In this document: positions 55,201 through 62,200 of the stretch, piece by piece
How the letters are laid out: each line of letters begins with the position of its first letter
How positions within the stretch are numbered: position 1 is the stretch's first letter
DNA from: Aquimarina sp. MAR_2010_214
GTDB lineage: Bacteria; Bacteroidota; Bacteroidia; Flavobacteriales; Flavobacteriaceae
Assembly (NCBI RefSeq): GCF_002846555.1
Contig: NZ_PJMS01000001.1
Span: forward strand, 1,426,001 to 1,490,000
Reading direction: 5' to 3'
DNA length: 64,000 nt
Notes under the pieces: model-generated
Database searches by the model: none
What the model saw: the letters and a program-made list of their open reading frames with translations, nothing else
What the model was told of the DNA's origin: nothing
Translations under genes and position numbers: made by a program

Positions 55201-57059
55201 TCTATAGATAAGCTTGCATTACCACTAAAACCGGCATTATCCATCAGATTAATCGCGATAGTAAAGTCTAAGGCTGCAATATTGTCTTTTGCTCTAATCC
55301 CAATTTCTGATATGGTTACAGGAAAATTGCCTACCTTAACTTCACCTGTATAGCCTGCATGACCAATTTTGATAATTGGGCTTATTGTCTGTAGTTGGAA
55401 ATCCTGAAAAGTAATCCCTTCAAAATCTGCAGTTGCTGTAGCAGAGGTAGATCCACTATTAGAACCTTTGATGGCCATATTACCATGTAGTAGGGCTTTT
55501 GGTCTAAATTTTCCTTTACTAAGCCGGAGTTCTATATAGCTATTTTTGGTAAGAGTGGCTTTGGCCTTAAAAATATCAAAAGCAATATCATTTTCTGGAC
55601 TGGCATTAAGCACATATTCTTCGTTAACCGGGTCAATTAATGCATTGTAGATTAGGACTGTCGTATCAGAAGATTCATATGCTATAGTTAGTCTACTTTG
55701 CTCCTTACCATTTTTGTCGATATATTTTTCGGTATGGGTACCAGAAACGGTTTCTGTAGTAACAGGTAATACCATTGCACCACCAAAACCGGCTCCCGAT
55801 AAATCTCCTGCCACGAAACTTAACTGAATCCTATCTACCGAGAATTGCCACCCATCGGCATTTCCTGTATCGAGGGGGAGTATATTTTCTGCTTTAAAAG
55901 TTCCTGAAACTCCGTTGTTATCAATCAGCATTTTTTCTGCACCAAAGGAAATACGCTTATCACTTCCTTTTCTTTGAAATTGTTTAGGAAGCACTACCGT
56001 TAAGGAGGCTACATAGACTCCTCGCCATAGATCTTCTTCACCAGGAATCAGATAGGTTTGTTGATAATCATCAGTGGGCCATTGCATATTTGGTGAATTT
56101 CGCGTATCACTAAAATCAAAGATTGCTGTATTGAGTTCAAAAATGGTGTTCTTTAATTTTGGTACCTGAAATCTAGGTAGGGATATTTCTACCAAAATAT
56201 CATTCCAACCGGTTGTGACGACTTCAAAACTAGTCGTTACTTTTTTTAAGATTTTGGTTGTGCCAATGGTAGAATTGTCAATGGTATTATCGGCTTTTAC
56301 AGGCAGTATTTTTTTTCTAGAAAACTCTACATCTGCTGCCAGTCCTAGTTCTTTAAATCCATCGCAATCGATAGTGACATAGGTTTTTTTCTTCAAATCT
56401 CCTGTTTTGAGATCAAAGCCTCCTTTAAGGATCATTAATATATTCTTACCTTGAAATGGAATGCCTACATCGCCGAGTAGTACCAAATCGGCATCACCAA
56501 ACAAACCCCCTTTATGCGATAATTTTACTCTGCTGGCGCCAAAAAATAGTTCCCGTCGTTTACCGGTTTTATCATACTGTGGTAATCTAATACGAACAAA
56601 TATCTCTAACTCAGAATAGTCTTTGCCAATCTTGATCTGGCTTACCCCCATGATAAATTCTGAGCTACCTATCTCTTTCTTTATTCCTATGGGTAAGGTT
56701 ACAGGAGTTTCGCCGGTGATATAATCAGTAAGGCTTTCTAAAAATTTATTTCCTGCAACCAATGTGTCAATTACACTTTTGGCTTTTGTTCTAAGGTTAT
56801 TTGCTACTGTATCACTTTCAAAACGGGTATATAACTCATCTGGAGCAAATTCTTTTACAGTAGCTTTTTTGACTAACTGCTTTATATCTTTCTCGATTTT
56901 GGCATCTAGATTCGCAAACGAACGGCGCATCATTACAGGGGGTAATGGTGCGGTAGTTGTTTTTTCTGAAACCGGTTTTTTGGTGTCTTCATCTCCTGTA
57001 TTCGCCACCATATGGAGCGATAGGAGTAGGGTGAGTATAAGTAGGTAGTATGGTTTCAT
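52296..57059 (-). CDS. Giant beta-rich secreted protein of unknown family (1587 aa)
   Basis: Signal peptide MKPYYLLILTLLLSLHMVAN. A helical stretch follows (~45-115), then more than 1000 residues of alternating hydrophobic/polar beta-strands rich in Gly and Asp. Repeated themes include GVSGTFKAENILPLDTG, GAGFGGAMVLPV, GFGGGASYRMKKEGF, and GGFGFEMAFNRHGGINRVSLYGE. Near residue ~945 is a proline tract (MPPSPPPPAQ). The segment ~990-1160 has amphipathic strands (FMFYARFNAGFGFDIMV, YVYLQGSMGINFKLFG) that could be barrel- or solenoid-like. The last ~400 residues look like extracellular Ig-type domains. There is no T9SS domain and I recognise no known family. It is flanked by the fibronectin and toxin genes on the same strand. 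Confidence 0.8.
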   Translation of the reverse strand: MKPYYLLILTLLLSLHMVANTGDEDTKKPVSEKTTTAPLPPVMMRRSFANLDAKIEKDIKQLVKKATVKEFAPDELYTRFESDTVANNLRTKAKSVIDTLVAGNKFLESLTDYITGETPVTLPIGIKKEIGSSEFIMGVSQIKIGKDYSELEIFVRIRLPQYDKTGKRRELFFGASRVKLSHKGGLFGDADLVLLGDVGIPFQGKNILMILKGGFDLKTGDLKKKTYVTIDCDGFKELGLAADVEFSRKKILPVKADNTIDNSTIGTTKILKKVTTSFEVVTTGWNDILVEISLPRFQVPKLKNTIFELNTAIFDFSDTRNSPNMQWPTDDYQQTYLIPGEEDLWRGVYVASLTVVLPKQFQRKGSDKRISFGAEKMLIDNNGVSGTFKAENILPLDTGNADGWQFSVDRIQLSFVAGDLSGAGFGGAMVLPVTTETVSGTHTEKYIDKNGKEQSRLTIAYESSDTTVLIYNALIDPVNEEYVLNASPENDIAFDIFKAKATLTKNSYIELRLSKGKFRPKALLHGNMAIKGSNSGSTSATATADFEGITFQDFQLQTISPIIKIGHAGYTGEVKVGNFPVTISEIGIRAKDNIAALDFTIAINLMDNAGFSGNASLSIEGDLKQGDGFEKWKFKRIKLRRVEIAADMGFKIEGFVEFRDDDPVYGDGFAGMVKATFTGGIAVTISAAFGKTDYRYWYIDGLVEGLSIPIPPVFAITGFGGGASYRMKKEGFSSNIGIGSSGLNYVPDRDSGLTVKAMMLFSITKGESLINGGFGFEMAFNRHGGINRVSLYGEAHLLQIPGFEDAGDEISENFGGIVENESGMPDAVENQLKETDLIGASKAIYPAVMEGQKGLNAYMAIEFDFTAKTFHGTFELYIDVLGGVFKGVGPGGRAAWAVIHFGPGEWYVHIGTPTDPIGIKIGIGSVALTSKSYFMMGDYMPPSPPPPAQVAEILGLDAEVLDYMRDENALAGGRGVAFGASLEFDTGDMNFFMFYARFNAGFGFDIMVKDYGDAMCKGSGQIGVNGWYANGQSYVYLQGSMGINFKLFGKRRRIPIIEAGAATLMQAKLPNPVWFRGYLGGYYRLLGGLVKGNFRFEMQFGKECELISGGSPLGDIKIIADISPRDKINEVDVFAVPQVAFNMQIGSPIKVEDEEYKIHYYRFKLDDFWIKDDKGSIVLGEQALNNNNDLLSFTSNEILPPKTTMNLYVSVTFEEKVNGKWIPVVYNGELLKEEENTTFTTGTAPDYIPETNIAYSYPVIGQKYFFPKEYNKGYIKLKRGQAYLFNLDAGWSQRSYFTDEYDMAIESSLSYNAGDKKVMIPLPEIENTKEYTLKLLTLPPSATSSTVKEKYTTAGDGENTVEIKNVSIDGLTTNPETIEMLSYVFNTSKFDSFSEKIKGKKYRNTFRETLTMRIHKLRMVVKNSEPFDEVDLAGNQYTEQKPLIRAEAVLDDNYYKNEIYPLIYKGYPLKPEFTVDRDESILGIPPTKGMDELTWYQTYLEAAPDSHFLKERMPYSYNLPYYYHEDFIDIVYNIVNANLTNPNPKYDYIINAQFPHIKKGKYPARYQYVLPGGITGTSSNVNYINPD

Positions 57060-57192
57060 ATTAATTCTTAAAAATTATTTTAAATGTTGCTGCATCAAGT
57101 CTCCCGACTTTGAGCGCTGTATTTTACTTTATGTTTTTTAGTCCCTTATTCGTCTTTTTTATTTCTATTTAGACTTTTCGTTTTTGTTTGTT

Positions 57193-57221
57193 CCGCGAAG
57201 TCAGGAGACTTTTCGGAGCGG
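57193..57221. repeat. REP-like hairpin 1
   Basis: CCGCGAAGTC and GACTTTTCGGAGCGG form an imperfect stem around AGGA. The left arm is the exact complement of the right arm of the hairpin at 57787-57812. Confidence 0.6.
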
Positions 57222-57334
57222 TGCCTCTACAAGCTCAGCATGACATTTTTTTATATTTATGTTGTGTTTGTATTGTTTGTTACGTTTTTTTAATTTCTTT
57301 TACTTTATGCTTTAGCTTTTTCGTTTTTGTTGTT

Positions 57335-57363
57335 CCACGAAGTTGGGAAGCTTTGCGGAGTGG
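57335..57363. repeat. REP-like hairpin 2
   Basis: CCACGAAGTT...AGCTTTGCGGAGTGG is the second member of the same hairpin family, with compensating changes in the arms. Confidence 0.55.
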
Positions 57364-57396
57364 TTTTCGTTTTTGAACTTACTTTTAATTGTTTTT

Positions 57397-57741
57397 TTAA
57401 ATTGGATTAAAAATTTCTTTTATTTGATCAATCTTATTACGAGGTTCTGTTGCTGGTCTATAGATTATTAAATAGATCGATAAAATAACCAAGGCCATCC
57501 CCATTAATCCTAATATAATGATTCCTGATACTCTGTTTTTAAATGAATTGACAACCTCCCCTTCATTACTTGTGCTACTTTTTTTATACGATATATATTT
57601 TCGGAAATTATAAATACTAGCTGTTATAAAAAGGATTCCAAAAATACCAGGAACTATAGCATCAGTTATTTTGACATAGTTTTCGACTATCACAAATATG
57701 AAGCTTGTACTTACAAATTTTATGTTATTTAGCCAATCCAT
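57397..57741 (-). CDS. Small two-helix membrane protein, function unknown
   Basis: A 114-aa protein with hydrophobic segments at about 28-46 and 72-94 and a short soluble loop between them. It lies alone between REP-like intergenic regions, downstream of the candidate toxin-immunity pair on the same strand. No family is recognised. It could be a second accessory or immunity-type gene, by context only. Confidence 0.55.
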   Translation of the reverse strand: MDWLNNIKFVSTSFIFVIVENYVKITDAIVPGIFGILFITASIYNFRKYISYKKSSTSNEGEVVNSFKNRVSGIIILGLMGMALVILSIYLIIYRPATEPRNKIDQIKEIFNPI

Positions 57742-57986
57742 ATAAACTTCTATTGTTGTTCTTTTTTAATTTTGTTTGTTCTACGCTCCGCAAAGTCTTC
57801 TGACTTCGCGGAAAACATATTCCTATATTTATTTTCCCGCTTCATAAAGTCCCCCCGCTCGCGTCTCGCTCGTGCCACTCCAGTATTATGCTATTTCTTT
57901 TTTACTCGTTTTTTCTTTCCTTATACTTTGTTCATTTTTTCTTTTATCCTCTTCTTATACTTACCGTCTCGAGCGTGATGCTCGCG
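57742..57986. repeat. REP-like repeat cluster
   Basis: It contains the hairpin TCCGCAAAGTC-TTCT-GACTTCGCGGA (57787-57812, one mismatch) and GC-rich stretches unlike the surroundings: GCTCGCGTCTCGCTCGTGCC (about 57859-57878) and CGTCTCGAGCGTGATGCTCG (about 57965-57984). No coding potential is supported. Confidence 0.6.
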
Positions 57987-58379
57987 CTAGCAGGGTTTAT
58001 TATTATGCTTTAAGTATTCAAACCATTCTCTTACTATATATAAAAAATCTTTAGTAGGAATTATCCCAAAAATTTTTTCTCCTTCATCTAAAAATTTTTT
58101 GAATTCTTCAAGTTCAGCAAGATTTTCATCTATGTATTGACCAAAACACACTTTATTCTTAGATATTCTTATAAATGAATCGATATTAGAAATATATTCT
58201 GTTATTTCTGCCTCATTTTTCTCATCATTTTGATAACTTATGATAATATCGATCATAGATTTTAAGTCATCAAGATTATGGAATGAATCAAGTTTACTTA
58301 TAAAAGAGAAATTTTGATTACTAACTATTATAGAATCGCGCCAATCATTTATTTTTTTTATTTCAATTTTGTAACTCAT
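57987..58379 (-). CDS. Small acidic protein, candidate immunity protein
   Basis: A 130-aa soluble protein without signal peptide, rich in Asp, Glu, Ile and Phe, with several predicted helices (LDDLKSMIDIIISYQNDEK, ELEEFKKFLDEGEKIFG). It begins 5 bases after the stop of the candidate toxin module, on the same strand. Position, size and acidity are those of cognate immunity proteins of polymorphic toxins. I do not recognise a specific immunity family, so the assignment rests on context. Confidence 0.55.
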   Translation of the reverse strand: MSYKIEIKKINDWRDSIIVSNQNFSFISKLDSFHNLDDLKSMIDIIISYQNDEKNEAEITEYISNIDSFIRISKNKVCFGQYIDENLAELEEFKKFLDEGEKIFGIIPTKDFLYIVREWFEYLKHNNKPC

Positions 58380-58384
58380 TAGAC

Positions 58385-59212
58385 CTAATATATATTTGTT
58401 ATAAACCCTGTGTTTAAAATATCATCTTCAATAGAACTACCTTTTACTCCGTAACCCTCCACAACAACTGTTTTTCCTTTGAAGTTTATTTGACTACTCC
58501 AAGCTGATCCATTCCAGGTTTTACTATTACTGGAAAAGGCTATAGCTACAAGTTCTTCAACTTCTTTTAAAATGAGTCCTTCAGGATATAAGCTAGCTAA
58601 ACCAGCAGAATTATTCCCTTTTTTTAACCATATTAACTTGGAACTTTCATTCAAGGCAACTATCGATCCATCATTTTTAATCTGTAACCATCCATTTTTG
58701 TCCAATACTCTTACTGCTGCAGGAATTATGTTTAATGCTTTAGTGCCATCATCCAATTCAGACCCTATTTGAGTTTGCGAAACGGTTATGGTCCTTGTAA
58801 CCGGAGGCATTACGGGATTATACGCTATACCTCCAGTATTAGGTCTTTCCAAATAGGTAATCGTTGAACTAGGTTGAGCGAAAACTTCAGAATTATTAGG
58901 GTTTAGATAATGTCCCCCATGCAGGCCTGATAGAGACATATGAATTACATCTACTTCTCTTGCTAATTGATTTGGTCTTAAATTGTGTTTTACATTATTA
59001 ATTAACTCTGGATTGTTTTGTAATATACTTTGGATAGTAGATGCATCCTGCACAATTCCAGTACTTCCGGATAAGAATTCTGAAGGATTATATATTTTTT
59101 CATGTACCTTAACTCCTCCAGATTTTATAATTAATTTTAGGTCTCCATTATATACGTGACCTATTTTACCATTATCTATTATATTTTTCCAGACTTCTAA
59201 AAAAAACAACAT
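58385..59212 (-). CDS. C-terminal toxin module, frameshifted from the giant upstream protein (possible EndoU-like nuclease)
   Basis: A 275-aa frame whose first codons overlap the last 41 bases of the upstream gene in another frame. It has no signal peptide and its start (MLFFLEVWKN) reads as the middle of a protein. With one T fewer in the eight-T run (plus strand A8 at 59199-59206) the upstream protein would continue as ...SDVVFLEVWKNIIDNGKIGH without a break. The module has the look of a bacterial EndoU nuclease: GKIGHVYNGDLKL and GGVKVHEKIYN near the start, and the ending YPEGLILKEVEELVAIAF ... GSSIEDDILNTGFITNIY resembling the xFPxxW...I.TaYP end of that family. That match is tentative. 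An immunity-type gene follows. Confidence 0.6.
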   Translation of the reverse strand: MLFFLEVWKNIIDNGKIGHVYNGDLKLIIKSGGVKVHEKIYNPSEFLSGSTGIVQDASTIQSILQNNPELINNVKHNLRPNQLAREVDVIHMSLSGLHGGHYLNPNNSEVFAQPSSTITYLERPNTGGIAYNPVMPPVTRTITVSQTQIGSELDDGTKALNIIPAAVRVLDKNGWLQIKNDGSIVALNESSKLIWLKKGNNSAGLASLYPEGLILKEVEELVAIAFSSNSKTWNGSAWSSQINFKGKTVVVEGYGVKGSSIEDDILNTGFITNIY

Positions 59213-62200
59213 CGCTAGAATCCCCTAGTTTTACGTTTTTCCAGATATCGATTAATTCTGCACTATTCTCGTTTAACTTAGTTAATTGCGCTGAATTTAT
59301 TCCTTTAAAATCTGTTATGAATTTAGTTTTTAATGATTCTGAAAAACCATTTACTTTAGTGTATATTTCCGGGTAATCTCGTTGTAAAACAGTAATGAAT
59401 GATTCTTCTAAAGCTAAATAAAATTGTCCTCTATTGTTTAGATCTTCAATAATAGATAATAGACTAGTTTTCAAAACTTCATTTGCATCGATATATGCAA
59501 TATCTTTTATTGTTCCAACAACTTTTGTGTTTTGTAAAGCTATAGTTGTAGGTAACCATCTTACAGATTCAAGAGCAGGTTTTGCAACTCCAGCTGTAGG
59601 ATATACAATATTAGCAATTGAAGAACTACTACCATCTCTGAAAATCTTCAAATAAGGAGAGTATGCGTTTACAGATGCTTCAACGCCCATAGTTATTCCT
59701 GTTGTCGTAAATTGAGAATTAAATATCTTTAATCTAGCTTGAACTAAATTTCTATATAATGAACGAGGAATATATGCTGTTCTATTAAATCGAGGAGTAT
59801 TTTTTACTGCTAAAATTAAATTATCTATTAACTCTAGCTCCTTAATTTTTTTGACATTAGATAATTTCTTAAATTGAATAATGTAATCATCCAAATACTG
59901 TGGATTTATGACCACTTTTGAAAATTTATTTACAGTTTGACTATTTTCTACAAATGTTATAAACCTTCTACTACCATTTACTAATAAACTACTAGTTGAT
60001 GCAACTGCTCTTGGGATATTAGCTATATTGTATAGGTTATAGATAGCATTCCAGGTTGCTGCTATTTCTGGATCTACGTTATCTGAACTTTCATTGACTA
60101 TTGTAAAGACAAAGTCAGTACCAAAAATAGCTAAATCTAATGCCAACAATGGTGTTGTTGCTCCACCTGTGGCAAAAATACTTGCAACTACTAATCCATC
60201 GGCAGCAACTCTAATAATTACCTGATTTTGTTCTGTATCAATTGATGAGTCAAGCCAATGTAAGAATATTGCGGGAACATTTGCAATTTGATTTTTTTTA
60301 AGGATTATTTTTCCATTAAGTTTTATATCCTCTCTAACAACCAGAACTATTAGTTGGAAAGGTTCTATTTTTGAATCGAAAAGATGTCCTCCAGTAAGGT
60401 CTCTAGTAAAATACTCCCAATAATCTTCTAACTCTGAATAATCAATGTAATTAGTAGAAGCAACGATATCTACTTTGTTATTCTCATTTGAAGTTTCTAA
60501 AGAATAGTCAAATTCTTCCGTTAAACCACCATTACTTAGATCGAAAGCAAAATTTACTACTCCCAAAGCATTAGCTCTCCATAGAGGTAAAATCTTATAT
60601 TCATTTAAATCACAGGGATTATCCACGAATGTATTATCAGTTACATTACCTTCTACACAATTCTTTAGGAAAGTATGATAAACTGTTTTTCCGGCGCTTT
60701 TCGTTGTTTCATTAATTAGATTCTCATTTAAATAACTTACCAAAATACTTCTTTCCGTAAAATCTAAAACATTCCAAATTTTCCAAAACAACTCATAGCC
60801 TTTATCCTTTAGACTATTTATCATTGACGCTTTATCGGTTTCATTTATGACTAAATAAAGAAGGATCTCTTCGGTTCTGTCATTTCCACGATTTTTACTT
60901 GGCAGATAATTAAGAGCACTAATTCTATCATCAAAAGGAATGCTTTCCCACAAACAGAATACATCATCATATTGTCTTAATAATTGAGTGTCAGTAATAT
61001 TTTTTATTTTATCAAGTACAACTCCAGATTCCCAATATATTGTTCCAAAACGGAGGCTATAAGAGTTAGCATTTGATGAAGATATTTGTTCAGGAACATA
61101 CTGCTTGAGAAAATCATGCATTGCGTATGGTTCTGAAGATGAAGAAAAGGATGTTGATAATTGTTTGAATTTATCAATGTGACTCTTTAAAGTGGTAAAG
61201 CCATTGATATTTTTTTCTTCCCAATCATTAACAACAACGTAGTGAAACTTGTCTGCATCTACATTTTCCTCATAAAAAAATAATGGAACATCTGAATTGA
61301 AGCAAGACAAAAGTTCCTTGTTTTTTTGTAGTTGTGTTGCGTAAATAAAGCCGTATGCTATTGCTGTAAAATCATTTTCATCACAAAAGCAGAATTCTGA
61401 AGCTAAGAAATTGATAACATCAGTTTCGAAACGAGGGTTAAAATCAGCTGGGACATATACAATATTATCATCACTTATTTGATCAAAACCATGTTCGTTT
61501 ATAATGTAATCATAAGGTTTTAAGCTTCCACTCCCATTATATGTTGATGTAATAGTACCAAAATCAAACTGACCAAAGAAGTTATTTATTAACATTGCCT
61601 TAAACACTACCGCATCTCCAGATACACATGGTAATCCTATAATAGCATTCTTGTTCTTTTCATTGGAGTAAATATCTATATATTGACTTTCAGATGTACA
61701 ACCTTTACCTTGTTTAAAGTACCCTGCAAAGTTTGTACTATTACAAGAAGCGCAAAAGGAATACTTTATATTGTCAATCACAAAACTTTTAAGTGATCCA
61801 AAGGGTTCTATTGTAAAATTATCTTCACAATTTTGTAGGTTTAGATCATCACCCGTACTAAATGTCACTGAAGATGTTTTTCCAGGCAGTGATATTGGTT
61901 TTCCTGACATTGAAATGAATGTAAAAGAACCGTCTTCATTCTTAAACTTGTCTAAGTTTTCCATATTGGAGACTGTAGCTTGCTCCCCATCCTCATCTCC
62001 TTGAAACCAATAGATCTGAATCCCCGGAGCATGCATTTTCTCCCAATCCATATGGTTTAATTGGATACCGGTACCATAATCCATTAACAGATCTGTATTG
62101 CCGGATTGAGTATCATATTCGGTAAAAGAGTGTTCTAATCCAAATACACCGTGTCCTAATTCGTGGGCGGCGACTCTACCTTTGTCGTTTTGTGCAAATA

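Larger units (their letters stand above)
57060..57396. other. Intergenic region with REP-like hairpins
   Basis: No gene is supported. It contains two imperfect hairpins of one family at 57193-57221 (CCGCGAAGTC...GGAGCGG) and 57335-57363 (CCACGAAGTT...GCGGAGTGG), each preceded by a T-rich TTTTTGTT(TG)TTCC lead. A related GTCTCCCGACTTTGAGCGCTG lies at about 57101-57120, and an AAGCTCAGCATGACA repeat near 57230. Confidence 0.6.

Noticed and set aside
59172..59212. Programmed ribosomal frameshift joining the giant protein and its toxin end
   Set aside because: A T8 slippery run exists, but no downstream pseudoknot or stop-adjacent stimulator is evident, so template slippage, phase variation or sequencing error are simpler explanations; not fully excluded.
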